A DNA stretch of 64,000 bases. Origin: CAKSHP01 sp045636325 (lineage in GTDB: Bacteria; Bacillota; Clostridia; UBA1381; UMGS1253). Under the pieces are notes generated by a model, which saw nothing but the letters and a program-made list of their open reading frames with translations, made no database searches and was not told the origin of the DNA. Below are positions 6,571 to 15,729 of the stretch, one piece after another. A program made the translations under genes and the position numbers. The first letter of the stretch is position 1. Every line of letters starts with the position of its first letter. The DNA is taken from assembly GCA_045636325.1 (NCBI GenBank), contig JAZTXH010000001.1, forward strand, positions 153,417 to 217,416. The letters are read 5' to 3'.

Positions 6571-8553
6571 ATGATTAAATTTGAAGATTATATTATGGAT
6601 TCAGCATCAATGGGAGATTTAAACCCAATGCCTGATATCAAAAATGTAAGCTATATTCACGCAGGATTCGAGGTAACTGAAAAGCTTACTGATGAAGAGA
6701 AAAAGTATTTGGGAAAGGGAATGATAAATACAATTCTTCCATACAAAAATCAGGATGGGTATGACCGCAACAGGAAACCAAGGGCATTTAAAGTGGCAGT
6801 GCTTGAAAATAAATTTTTAAAGGCTGTTTTTCTTCCTGAGCTGGGTGGCAGATTGTGGTCGATTTTTGATAAGGAAAAAAACAAAGAGCTTTTATATGTT
6901 AATCCCGTTTTTCAGCCGGGAAATCTTGGCATACGAAATGCGTGGTTTAGTGGCGGTGTTGAATTTAATGTTGGTATTAAGGGACATAATCCTTTAACCT
7001 GTTCTCCAATGTGGTGTGCAGTTGATAAAACTGAAAATGGTGAAATATTGAGACTTTATGAGTACGAAAGAATACGCGAAATAGTTTATTCAATAAGCGC
7101 GTACCTTCCCGAAGATTCAAAGGTGCTTTACATAAAGGATAAAATTGAGAACACATCAAACGATACAAAATATATGTATTGGTGGTCAAATATCGCAGTT
7201 CCCGAAACGAAAGGCACAAGGGTTATAGTTCCGGCAGATGATTCCTTTTTAAGCTTTTATAACGAAAACCATTATGTGGTTGACAAAGCTTCGATACCGC
7301 TTTATGACGGAGTAGATGTAAGCTATCCCGCAAAAATTTCATCTTCAAGAGACTTTTTCTATAAAATTCCTGAAAATGACTATAAATGGATTGCTTCTGC
7401 AGATGAAACCGGTTTTGGATTGTTGCAATGCTCTACGCAAAAGCTGAAAGGAAGAAAGCTTTTTGTATGGGGAATGAGCACAGGCGGCAGACACTGGAAT
7501 GAATGGCTTTCTGAAAAAGATTCTGCTTATATTGAAATTCAGGCGGGCTTGGCACACACGCAGCTTGAGCATATTCCTATGGAAGGAAAAACCTCATGGG
7601 AATGGGTAGAGGCATATACAGCACTTGATGAAGATGCGGGCAAACTGCATAATGATTATAGCGAAGCAGTTAAGACTGTTAATGATTATATGCTTGAAAG
7701 GTTGGGAAATCCCGATAAGCTTGAATTCCCGAGTGAGGATGAGGTAATATCAAGCGAAATTATATACAAAGGGTCTGACTGGGGAGCAATTGAGGAAATG
7801 ATACGCGGTGAAAAAATAAGTGCATTTTTAGCTTTTCCCAAACAGGACTCAGAAGAAACGAAATTCTGGTCGGAATATCTTGCAAACAATAAGTTTTGCC
7901 AAACAGATGTATTAGATGTACCTCAAAGCTATGTTACAGGAGAATTCTGGAAAAATGCACTTGAAAATGCACAGGAAAAAACATGGGTTACTTTATTGCA
8001 TGAGGGCGTTGTGAAATATGCTCTTGAGGATATTGATGGTGCAAAACAGGCTTGGGAAAAATCGCTTGAGATGAAAAAATCCCCGTGGGCATTGCGCAAC
8101 ATAGCGATGCTTTACAAAAATGAATTTAAGGATTTAAAGCAAGCTGAGAAATTTATTCTTGAAGCGTTTGAAATGAAGAAGGATTGCTTAACACTTGTAA
8201 GAGAAACCGCAGCGTTGCTGATTGATGCCGGCAATGATTTAAAGTGGCTTGAAATTTATAATACGCTTTGCGAAGAATTTAAAAATGACGGAAGACTGAA
8301 AATCTACTTTGCAATGGCTTTAATAAAGCGCTCGGAATATGACAAGGCACGCGAAATTGTTAACAAAGATTTTATAATGAGTGATATAAAAGAGGGCGAG
8401 CTTTCAATATCGTATCTGTGGTTCGAACTGTATCGCCGTATTTATGCAAAGGAAATCGGTAAAGAATATGATGAAAATGATAAAGAGCTCATTAAAGCGG
8501 CAGATGAAAAATATCCGCTTCCGGCTGAGCTTGATTTCAGAATGCACGACTAA
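6571..8553 (+). CDS. DUF5107 domain protein with C-terminal TPRs
   Basis: 660-residue protein without a signal peptide, so probably cytoplasmic. Residues from about 45 to 350 match the DUF5107 type, a mutarotase-like beta-sandwich, with LPELGGRLWSIFDKEKNKELLY and NAWFSGGVEFNVGIKGHNP as typical segments. The C-terminal part (about residues 475-640) is helical with TPR-like repeats such as DIDGAKQAWEKSLEMKKSPWALRNIAMLY. DUF5107 proteins are generally found in carbohydrate-use loci, but no reaction is established to my knowledge. The gene is first in an operon with the putative glycoside hydrolase 25 bases downstream. A role as a sugar-binding or glycoside-processing partner is inferred. Confidence 0.75.
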   Translation: MIKFEDYIMDSASMGDLNPMPDIKNVSYIHAGFEVTEKLTDEEKKYLGKGMINTILPYKNQDGYDRNRKPRAFKVAVLENKFLKAVFLPELGGRLWSIFDKEKNKELLYVNPVFQPGNLGIRNAWFSGGVEFNVGIKGHNPLTCSPMWCAVDKTENGEILRLYEYERIREIVYSISAYLPEDSKVLYIKDKIENTSNDTKYMYWWSNIAVPETKGTRVIVPADDSFLSFYNENHYVVDKASIPLYDGVDVSYPAKISSSRDFFYKIPENDYKWIASADETGFGLLQCSTQKLKGRKLFVWGMSTGGRHWNEWLSEKDSAYIEIQAGLAHTQLEHIPMEGKTSWEWVEAYTALDEDAGKLHNDYSEAVKTVNDYMLERLGNPDKLEFPSEDEVISSEIIYKGSDWGAIEEMIRGEKISAFLAFPKQDSEETKFWSEYLANNKFCQTDVLDVPQSYVTGEFWKNALENAQEKTWVTLLHEGVVKYALEDIDGAKQAWEKSLEMKKSPWALRNIAMLYKNEFKDLKQAEKFILEAFEMKKDCLTLVRETAALLIDAGNDLKWLEIYNTLCEEFKNDGRLKIYFAMALIKRSEYDKAREIVNKDFIMSDIKEGELSISYLWFELYRRIYAKEIGKEYDENDKELIKAADEKYPLPAELDFRMHD

Positions 8554-8578
8554 TCTCACAGAACAGGAGTGATAAAGT

Positions 8579-10606
8579 ATGAAGATATTAAATCCGTTTA
8601 TTCCGGTTACACTGAAAAAAGAGAATTTAGACCATAGAGTAGATGTTATTGGGAGAAGCTATACCTTTGCAGAAGACGGAATGCTTAAATCAATTATAAG
8701 TGATGGTGAAGAGATTTTAAGCGGCCCGATAAGAATTGTTACAGAAGAGGATGGAAAGGAGCCTGTATTTTTCACAGATTATCAAAACAATGAAAGTGCA
8801 AGCTTTGTATACAGTCATTCAGATGAAATGGCTGTAATCTGCGGATGTATGCAAACGCAAAGATTCGTTTATAACATTAAAAGTACTGTGGAATTTGATG
8901 GAAATATAGATATAGATTTTAAGGTTATGACCCGCGGCAGAACAGTTAAAGAAGAATTCGGACTGTCAAAAATGGAGCCTTTAAAATACATATTAAATCG
9001 CCTATGGCTGGAAATTCCTCTTAAAAAAGAGGTAGTGGCGCACTATCATATGTATCCGAACGGGGATGTTTATAAAAATGGTGTAAGCATTAAAGCTCCC
9101 ACAAGAACAACAAGCTCGGGTGATTTTATAAAAGGCGGGTTTGAGCTTCCTTTTAAGCCGATTTTCTGGCTTGGAAACGAAAAAAGAGGCTTTGGATTTT
9201 TTGCTGATGCTGATAAAGGATGGCAATATGAAAACGAAAATAAAGCCATAGAGGTTATAGATTCAGGCAAAGAAGTTGTTTTAAGAATTCACCTTCTTGA
9301 TTTTCATCCCAAAGCATGGAATAAGCCTGCTGAAAACGGGGCATATGAATTTTTCCCGTTGGAATTTAAATTTGGATTCCATGCAACTCCCATTAAGCCG
9401 TTTCCCGATAATCCTTATCTTTATAAGGGTCTTCATATTGATTGCGGCATAAAAACTAAAGGAGATTATATTGATTTTCTGGCTGAGAATAATCGATATG
9501 ACCGCCTTAAAGAAAAAGGGGTTGATACTCTTTTCCTTCATGAAAAGTGGAACAAATCGCAAAATTGCTTTGATATTTCAGAATTTACTCAAAAGCAAAT
9601 AAAAACAATAACCGAGGAATGTCATAAGCGCAATATAAAGGTTATGGTATACTTCGGCTATGAAATTTCCTCAATAAATTCTGATTGGGAAGAGTTAAGT
9701 GAAAGCTCTGCCGTTAAAGATGAAAATGGAAATCTGCAGGGCGGATGGTGGCGAGTGCCATATCAGAGGGCATATAAAGTGTGCTATAAGTCATCTTATG
9801 CTGACAAAATGGTAAGCGGTGTTGCAGAGCTTATGGATAATTATAATATAGACGGAATTTATCTTGATACTACTGCGTGTCCGTGGCTTTGCTGTAATAC
9901 AAATCATGGCTGTGGTTATTATGATGAAGAAGGCAAGCTTCATGGTACATATCCCGTAAAAGCGATCAGAAGGCTGTTTAAAGGCTTGTGGAGGGAAGTT
10001 AAAAAACGGGGAGGGCTTATTAATATCCATTCCTCAGGAATTCTTAATTTCACAATGCTTGGCTTTATTGATTCAAACTGGGTGGGCGAAAATCTTCAAT
10101 CACCGCTGATGAGCGGTAATAAAGAAACTATTGATTTTGAATATTTCCGTGCCGAGTATACAGGAAGAAATATGGGAGTTCCCGTTGAATATCTCGCTTA
10201 TGAAAATCGCCCCATATGGACATTTGATGAGGCACTTTCAGGAGCTCTTGTACATGGCATTTTGCCAAGGCCAAATGATATTGAATATCCCCTTGAGCTT
10301 ATGAGTAAGGTGTGGAAAATATTTGATTTATTCCCTATAGGAAAATCGAAATGGAACCCATATTGGTCAAATAATGTTTGCACTTCTTCAGAGCAAGTAA
10401 AGGTTTCTTATTACGAATATGTAAATCTTATGGGCGAAAAGCAGTTTCTTGCTTTTGTTGCTAATATGACAGGGCAGGAAGCTTGTAATGTAGCTATTGA
10501 TTTTAAAGAAGATTTCAAGCACTGTTTTGATCTTATGGAAGAAAAAGAGTGTAGTTTCCCGATTTCACTTTCCGGATACGGATATAAAATTTTGTATATA
10601 TCTTAA
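8579..10606 (+). CDS. Putative glycoside hydrolase (GH123-like TIM barrel)
   Basis: 675-residue protein with no signal peptide. The first ~280 residues look like a beta-sandwich (KPIFWLGNEKRGFGFFADADKGW is typical of DUF6067/GH123-N-like proteins). The middle shows alternating beta/alpha barrel segments: GVDTLFLHEKWN, IKVMVYFGYEIS and YNIDGIYLDTTACPWLCC. The last ~70 residues form a small beta-domain. Acidic residues at barrel strand ends (for example the Asp in GIYLDTT) are candidate catalytic groups, but the pair cannot be assigned by eye. The family call is from general resemblance, not a search. It is translationally close to the DUF5107 gene, and the pair ends at a strong terminator. Confidence 0.6.
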   Translation: MKILNPFIPVTLKKENLDHRVDVIGRSYTFAEDGMLKSIISDGEEILSGPIRIVTEEDGKEPVFFTDYQNNESASFVYSHSDEMAVICGCMQTQRFVYNIKSTVEFDGNIDIDFKVMTRGRTVKEEFGLSKMEPLKYILNRLWLEIPLKKEVVAHYHMYPNGDVYKNGVSIKAPTRTTSSGDFIKGGFELPFKPIFWLGNEKRGFGFFADADKGWQYENENKAIEVIDSGKEVVLRIHLLDFHPKAWNKPAENGAYEFFPLEFKFGFHATPIKPFPDNPYLYKGLHIDCGIKTKGDYIDFLAENNRYDRLKEKGVDTLFLHEKWNKSQNCFDISEFTQKQIKTITEECHKRNIKVMVYFGYEISSINSDWEELSESSAVKDENGNLQGGWWRVPYQRAYKVCYKSSYADKMVSGVAELMDNYNIDGIYLDTTACPWLCCNTNHGCGYYDEEGKLHGTYPVKAIRRLFKGLWREVKKRGGLINIHSSGILNFTMLGFIDSNWVGENLQSPLMSGNKETIDFEYFRAEYTGRNMGVPVEYLAYENRPIWTFDEALSGALVHGILPRPNDIEYPLELMSKVWKIFDLFPIGKSKWNPYWSNNVCTSSEQVKVSYYEYVNLMGEKQFLAFVANMTGQEACNVAIDFKEDFKHCFDLMEEKECSFPISLSGYGYKILYIS

Positions 10607-10617
10607 AAGTATAATAC

Positions 10618-10676
10618 AAAAAAAGATAAGCACCCCAAAGTCGTCAGGCTTTGAAGGGTGCTTATCTTTTTTTTAC
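10618..10676. terminator. Bidirectional terminator
   Basis: A long hairpin (AAAAGATAAGCACCC with GGGTGCTTATCTTTT, plus an inner CAAAG/CTTTG stem) separates the converging glycosidase and MATE genes. A- and T-runs flank both sides. Confidence 0.85.
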
Positions 10677-12004
10677 CAATACTTATACTTATTTTTCTTT
10701 ATTATAATAAATATAATCGAAATCATTACCGCCAGAAGCTCTGACAATATAAGCGAATACCATATTCCGTCAATGCCGAAAACGGCAGGAAGAATCAAAA
10801 CTGCCGCAACCTGAAACACAAGGGTTCTTAAAAAAGATATTACAGCAGACGTAAGTCCATCATTAAGCGCAGTAAAAAATCCTGAAGCAAACATTGCGTA
10901 TCCCATAAACAAAAATGAAAAGGAATATATAAAAAATCCGTGGCAGGTAAGGGTAAATAATTCATAGTCATAACCAACAAAAAGTCTTGATAAGGGAAAA
11001 GCCAGCGCTTCTGCCAGAATAACCATTCCTGCAGATGCAACGGATATAATTACAAAGCTCCGTTTTAACAGGTTTTTAAGTTCGTTATGATTTTTTGCGC
11101 CAAAGTGATAACCGATAATCGGTGCAGTGCCGATAGAATAACCGATAAAGGTTGATGCAAAAATCATACTTACATACATCAATACCCCGTAAGCGGCAAC
11201 ACCGTTTTCGCCTGAGTGGTGCATAAGCTGAAAATTATAAAGCATACTCACCAGTGACATTGAAATATTGCTCATTAATTCAGACGAGCCGTTGGTGCAA
11301 ACTTTTAAAAGCACCTTTATATCAAAGTTTGTTTTGCCAAGCTTTAAAAGACTGTAATTTTGCTTTGAAAAATATATAACGGGAGTCAGTGCACCAATAG
11401 CCTGACTTATAACAGTTGCAAAGGCAGCACCGGGTATGCCAAAGTCAAAAACACCTACCAAAAGTGCATCGAGCACCATATTTGTGATGCCTGATATAAA
11501 TGTTGTTTTAAAACCGAGCATTGGCTTTTCTGCTGTTATAAAGAAGCTTTGAAATTCCATTTGAAGCATAAAAAACGGCAAACCCAAAAGTATAATGCGC
11601 CCGTATGTCACGCAATCATCTGTAAGATTTGGCGTTGCACCAAGAAGTATTGTAAGAGGACGTATAAAAATTATGCCAAGGATTGCAATAACAATCCCCA
11701 GTATCACCGATGTATATACAATAAGTGAGAAATAGCTGTTTGCCTTCTTTTTATCTTGCTCACCTAAGGTTTTTGAAACAAGCGCACTTCCTCCTGCACC
11801 AAACATAAAGCCTACTGCGCCAAGCATAATTAAAACCGGCATAATAAAGTTAACTGCCGCAAAGGCAGTTTTTCCTGCAAAGTTTGATACAAAGTATCCG
11901 TCAACAATACTGTAAATGGATGTAAAAATCATCATTGAAATTGATGGTAGAGTAAACTTTATAAGTGTTTTATAAGTAAAATGGTCTGATAATTTTATAT
12001 TCAT
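10673..12004 (-). CDS. MATE family efflux transporter
   Basis: 443-residue polytopic membrane protein with about 12 hydrophobic segments arranged as two MatE halves. The N-terminal part reads FTLPSISMMIFTSIYSIVDGYFVSNFAG, and later GGSALVSKTLGEQDKKKANSYFS, both characteristic of the multidrug and toxic compound extrusion family. These transporters export cationic compounds or metabolites using Na+ or H+ gradients; the substrate is not predictable here. It is monocistronic and divergent from the HAD hydrolase gene. Confidence 0.93.
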   Translation of the reverse strand: MNIKLSDHFTYKTLIKFTLPSISMMIFTSIYSIVDGYFVSNFAGKTAFAAVNFIMPVLIMLGAVGFMFGAGGSALVSKTLGEQDKKKANSYFSLIVYTSVILGIVIAILGIIFIRPLTILLGATPNLTDDCVTYGRIILLGLPFFMLQMEFQSFFITAEKPMLGFKTTFISGITNMVLDALLVGVFDFGIPGAAFATVISQAIGALTPVIYFSKQNYSLLKLGKTNFDIKVLLKVCTNGSSELMSNISMSLVSMLYNFQLMHHSGENGVAAYGVLMYVSMIFASTFIGYSIGTAPIIGYHFGAKNHNELKNLLKRSFVIISVASAGMVILAEALAFPLSRLFVGYDYELFTLTCHGFFIYSFSFLFMGYAMFASGFFTALNDGLTSAVISFLRTLVFQVAAVLILPAVFGIDGIWYSLILSELLAVMISIIFIIIKKNKYKYW

Positions 12005-12091
12005 TTTAATTCTCCTTTAAAAATGCAAGCTTTATAATTATAGTATGTAAAAAATTATTTGTCAATATAGAATTATTAATTGCAAAAACAC

Positions 12092-12120
12092 TTGAAAAAT
12101 GAAGATATATGATGTATTAT
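12092..12120 (+). promoter_or_regulatory. Promoter for HAD hydrolase gene
   Basis: TTGAAA, a 17-base spacer and TATTAT lie about 40 bases upstream of the ATG, which also has an AAGGAG site. Confidence 0.6.
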
Positions 12121-12159
12121 ATAATATAAGGAGTTAAAGCCATTTTAAGGAGATTTTAT

Positions 12160-12836
12160 ATGATAAAGGTTGTTTTGCTTGATGTTGACGGCACACTTCT
12201 TGATTTTGAAAAGTGTGCTGAGTGGTCAATTGATTGTGCGGCAAAGGATTTAAATATTAATTTGCCCGAAAACACAGTGGAGGTGTTTCATAAAATCAAT
12301 GACGGGCTTTGGCTTAAAATTGAAAAAAGGAACTTTCAAGACATGAGCTCAGAAAAGTCCGCTGGAAGTTGATTTTTCAGGCACTTGGTCTTGGTTATGA
12401 CGGACAAGAGTTTGAGGACAGATTTTTTTCATACCTTTCGGAAAGCAGCGAAACCTTTGATGGGGCAGAAGATATAATGAAGTACCTTTCAGAAAAATAT
12501 GAGGTGTGCATTGCAAGTAACGCAATGATGGGCCAACAGATGCGCCGTCTTACAAGTGCAGGCGTGTATAAATATGTAGAAAAAATGTTTGTGTCGGAGG
12601 TAATTGGTGCGCCGAAACCTGATAGAAAATTTTTTGACGGATGCTTTAGCAGGCTTCCCGGAATAAAAAAAGATGAGGTTATTATAATAGGAGATTCACT
12701 GAGCGCAGATATAAAGGGCGGGGCAGAATACGGAATAAAAACATGTTGGTTTAATCCTAAGAAAAGCAAGGCTCGGGATGATATAAAAATTGATTTTGTG
12801 GTAAATTCTTTTGAAGAAATAAAAAATATTTTATAA
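12160..12836 (+). pseudogene. HAD-superfamily hydrolase (YjjG-like), frameshifted
   Basis: The reading frame encodes a HAD phosphatase of the YjjG type, which dephosphorylates nucleotides or small metabolites. The nucleophile motif DVDGTLLDF is at the N-terminus in the first frame. The cap region, motif II (CIASNAM), the motif III region (GAPKPDRKFF) and motif IV (VIIIGDSLSADIKGG) lie in the second frame. The frames join if one A is added to the six-A run at 12323-12328, giving IEKKELSRHELRKVRWKLIF, a family-like sequence with no gap. So the gene is otherwise intact, and the lesion is a one-base deletion or a sequencing error. If real, the product stops after 70 residues and is inactive. Confidence 0.85.
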
Positions 12837-12912
12837 ATTTTCAAGGCTTAAAAGTCCTATGATATAAGGGAAAATATCAATAATCCAAAAAAATTTTTCT
12901 AAAAAATTAAAA

Positions 12913-12931
12913 TGTCGCATAAATTGCGACA
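12913..12931. promoter_or_regulatory. Inverted repeat near the kinase-cluster promoter
   Basis: TGTCGCA, 5 bases, TGCGACA: a perfect 7-bp palindrome located just upstream of the predicted -10 element, overlapping where a -35 would lie. This is a typical position for an operator. No recognised regulator motif is assigned. Confidence 0.5.
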
Positions 12932-12948
12932 AAAAAAATTTTTATATG

Positions 12949-12957
12949 TGTTATACT
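12949..12957 (+). promoter_or_regulatory. Extended -10 promoter of the kinase/FHA-ABC cluster
   Basis: TGTTATACT fits the extended -10 pattern (TGn then TATACT), about 66 bases before the first phosphatase ATG. No good -35 is seen at 17 bases, which suits an extended -10 or an activated promoter. Confidence 0.5.
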
Positions 12958-13022
12958 TAAGCCAAGATGAAACAAATAAATCACATCAAGACAAACAAAC
13001 GATTTTTCGGGAGGTGATACAT

Positions 13023-13832
13023 ATGAAGAAATTAAAAATATATTCATCAGCAGGGGTAAGTACGGGAAGAAAAAATGTAAATGAAGATAATTTTTACCGT
13101 AACGGTCAATTCCTTATGCGCGAGGAGCGTGACCAAGGCATTGTTTGCTCGGGGCAGGAAAGCGGAGAGCTTTTGATGTATGCCATATGTGACGGCTTTG
13201 GCGGTAAAGATTACGGAGATGAAGCCTCACTTATAATGGTAAAGGTGCTTGAAAAGTATCAAAGTATGTTAAATGATATAAAATATCACGACCTTGACAA
13301 GTATATGGTGATGTGCTTTAACGAAGCAAACAATCTGATTTTTGAGTTGGCAAAAGATAAGCAGAATGAAAAAATGGGAACAACCATCGCGGCTGCAGTG
13401 ATAGAAAATCAGAAAGTGCATGTGTACAATGTGGGAGACAGCAGAGTTTACAGACTAAGAAAAAATAAGCTTACTCAGCTGACAGAGGACCATACGCAAG
13501 CAGCAAGGGCGGTAAAGCTTGGAATGTTTAAAGAAGATGACGAGCAGATAAAAAAATTCAAAAACCGCCTTACACAGTATCTTGGAATATGGGAAAAGCA
13601 AATAGTGGCAAAACCTTTTGCAGGCGAATTTGCACCGGAAAACGCAGATGTGATTCTGATATGTTCAAACGGTCTTTACAATGCGGTAGACAATGAAGAA
13701 ATTAAACAGATGCTTAAAAGTGATTTAAGCGAAAGCGAAATTGTTAAAAATCTGATTGAAAGAGCAACTATTAACGGCGGGAAAGATAATATAAGCGCGG
13801 TTGTTTTGAAAATCAAAGCAGAAAAAATGTAA
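13023..13832 (+). CDS. PP2C-type Ser/Thr phosphatase (possible metal-site variant)
   Basis: 269-residue PPM/PP2C-family phosphatase, expected to reverse phosphorylation by the Ser/Thr kinase encoded downstream. The ATG with GGGAGGTG 6 bases upstream was chosen over an upstream in-frame start with no ribosome site. Conserved motifs are NEDNF (E21, D22), CDGFGG (D57, G58), MGTTIAAAV, NVGDSRVYRL (D139) and GGKDNISAVV (D255). The usual TDGL/SDGL motif reads SNGL, with Asn216 where PP2C enzymes have a metal-binding Asp. Activity may therefore be reduced or altered. There is no membrane segment. It is the first gene of the cluster, and a second PP2C with an intact motif closes it. Confidence 0.88.
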   Translation: MKKLKIYSSAGVSTGRKNVNEDNFYRNGQFLMREERDQGIVCSGQESGELLMYAICDGFGGKDYGDEASLIMVKVLEKYQSMLNDIKYHDLDKYMVMCFNEANNLIFELAKDKQNEKMGTTIAAAVIENQKVHVYNVGDSRVYRLRKNKLTQLTEDHTQAARAVKLGMFKEDDEQIKKFKNRLTQYLGIWEKQIVAKPFAGEFAPENADVILICSNGLYNAVDNEEIKQMLKSDLSESEIVKNLIERATINGGKDNISAVVLKIKAEKM

Positions 13833-13899
13833 AACTTTCCCGAATGGGGATTATATAAAAATAAAGATTGACAGATTAAGAAAAAAGGGGTAGTTAAAA

Positions 13900-15702
13900 A
13901 TGAGTAACAAGAGTTTAAAGAAGTATTTAATTGCAATTATCATTCAGGTGGTTGCACTTACACTTTTCGTTGTAGGTAATATTATTGGTTTCAAAAATGA
14001 AGCAGTGGCATTAAGTCCGTGGCTCTTTACAGGACTTATGGGAGCGGTAATTTTAATTTTAGACGCAGCGGCATCAATATTTATTTTCAAAAAGTTTGCA
14101 GACGAAAATGAAAGTCCTGAAAAGAAAAAGCTTGACTGGATAAAACCGGTTATTATAGTTGTTATAACAGCAATTCTCATGGGAACATTTGCAGTTACAG
14201 TATATAACACAGTTACAAAGCCTGAGTATTATTCACACTTTATGGACCTTGGTGATAAGTACTTGCAAGAAGGAAGATACGACGAAGCGGTTATCGCATT
14301 TAACAAAGCTATAAAGATTGACCCCAAGAGCACAGATGCAAGACTTGGACTTGCACGCAGCTGCATTGCAACAGGCGATATAGAAACTGCAGTAAGAGTA
14401 TTAAAAGAAGCACAGCAGCTTGATATCGGCAACAAAGAACTTTTGCTTGAAATGATTGATATTTTAAAAGATGTTGACCCGGATGCGGCATACGAGCTTT
14501 TGAAAAACTACATTGACTACATAGGCGAGGCTAACATTGATGAAGATATCTTAGCAATGTATAACTCTTCTCAGGAGCTTCCTGCACCGCAGATAATCAA
14601 TCCTCCTTCGGGAACATATATAAAGCCTTTTGATGTAACGCTTACAAGTGAAGTTGTAAGATTCGGTCATAACACTTATTATACAACAACACAAGCAGAA
14701 CCCAACAAAGAGTCTGCAAGATACACTGGCAGCATCAGAGTTGAAGAAAACACACATTTTAAGTTTATTACATTTAATCAGAACGGTATATCTACAGCGG
14801 TATATGAAGCAGATTACATAATAGACCCTGCAACACTTGAAAAGCTTACAAATATGATTGATACAGCACAATCAGAGATTGACAACACTCAGGTTGGTGA
14901 CCAGGTTGGCAACTGTATCGAAGGTGCAAAAGAGCCTTTAATGGCAGTTTTAGAGACTGCAAGAGCACTTCTTGAAAGAAATGCAGTTTCTTCTGACGAG
15001 GCAAACAACATGCACCAGCAGATAAACGATGCACTTTATTCATTCAGACAGAAAATAATAGTTCAGACTGATAGGCAGGCATTGGCAAGCGAAATCCAGA
15101 GGGCTAAAAACCTTGTTGCAAATGCAAGCGAGGGTAATGAAATTGGTAAATACAGAAGCGGTGCAAAAAATGCACTTAATGCTGAAATCGCAGCAGCAGA
15201 AGCAGTTTATAAAGATATCATTGCAAGACAGGAAACAATAGACGCAGCAAAAACAAAGCTTACACGCGCTATAAACACATTTGAGTCAAAGAAAATAACA
15301 ACTCTTATTGTTCCAAGCTCTGAGCACCAGCGTATTTTAAACGAAGCAAATGCAGGCTCAGGACCGGTAACAGTATCGCTTTTCTGGAGCACAACAGATG
15401 ACCTTGACTTGCACGTTATAAATCCTCAGGGTCAGGAAATTTACTATGCAAGAGAACGTGACAGCTACGGAGGTATCCTTGATGTAGACAGACAGGTTAG
15501 CGAATTTGTGGCAAATCCTGTAGAAAATATTTACTGGAGCAATCCGCCCCGCGGAACATACACTGTAAAAGTAGACCTTTACTCAAAGCGTTCATCGGGA
15601 AGTGTTCCTTTTACTGTAAGAACTGTTGTAAACGGTCAGGTGAGAACATATAACTTAAGCTTAAGCAGCGGAAGAACAACCGTATGTACATTTGCATACT
15701 GA
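13900..15702 (+). CDS. Membrane-anchored TPR / surface multidomain protein
   Basis: 600-residue protein not assignable to one named family. Three hydrophobic segments lie at about residues 9-30, 40-64 and 83-105. TPR-like helices follow (about 112-215, with YLQEGRYDEAVIAFNKAIKIDP). Next is a chitobiase/hexosaminidase C-terminal-like beta domain (about 228-308, PQIINPPSGTYIKPFDVTL). Then come helical FIVAR-like repeats (about 312-465) and a C-terminal beta domain (about 487-600) with SLFWSTTDDLDLHVINPQG and NPPRGTYTVKVDLY, typical of YfaP/DUF2135 proteins. The large C-terminal part is probably on the outer face of the membrane, as a surface or scaffold component of the cluster. Topology is inferred. 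Confidence 0.7.
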   Translation: MSNKSLKKYLIAIIIQVVALTLFVVGNIIGFKNEAVALSPWLFTGLMGAVILILDAAASIFIFKKFADENESPEKKKLDWIKPVIIVVITAILMGTFAVTVYNTVTKPEYYSHFMDLGDKYLQEGRYDEAVIAFNKAIKIDPKSTDARLGLARSCIATGDIETAVRVLKEAQQLDIGNKELLLEMIDILKDVDPDAAYELLKNYIDYIGEANIDEDILAMYNSSQELPAPQIINPPSGTYIKPFDVTLTSEVVRFGHNTYYTTTQAEPNKESARYTGSIRVEENTHFKFITFNQNGISTAVYEADYIIDPATLEKLTNMIDTAQSEIDNTQVGDQVGNCIEGAKEPLMAVLETARALLERNAVSSDEANNMHQQINDALYSFRQKIIVQTDRQALASEIQRAKNLVANASEGNEIGKYRSGAKNALNAEIAAAEAVYKDIIARQETIDAAKTKLTRAINTFESKKITTLIVPSSEHQRILNEANAGSGPVTVSLFWSTTDDLDLHVINPQGQEIYYARERDSYGGILDVDRQVSEFVANPVENIYWSNPPRGTYTVKVDLYSKRSSGSVPFTVRTVVNGQVRTYNLSLSSGRTTVCTFAY

Positions 15703-15729
15703 TAAATTAAAAAGATTAATGAAAGACAG

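Noticed and set aside
12318..12332. Programmed -1 frameshift at AAAAAAG in the HAD gene
   Set aside because: The zero-frame codons are GAA AAA AGG, which do not fit the X XXY YYZ slippery pattern, and HAD enzymes are not known to use frameshifting.
12395..12844. 149-residue minus-strand open frame opposite the HAD gene
   Set aside because: It lies antisense to conserved HAD coding sequence and resembles no protein.
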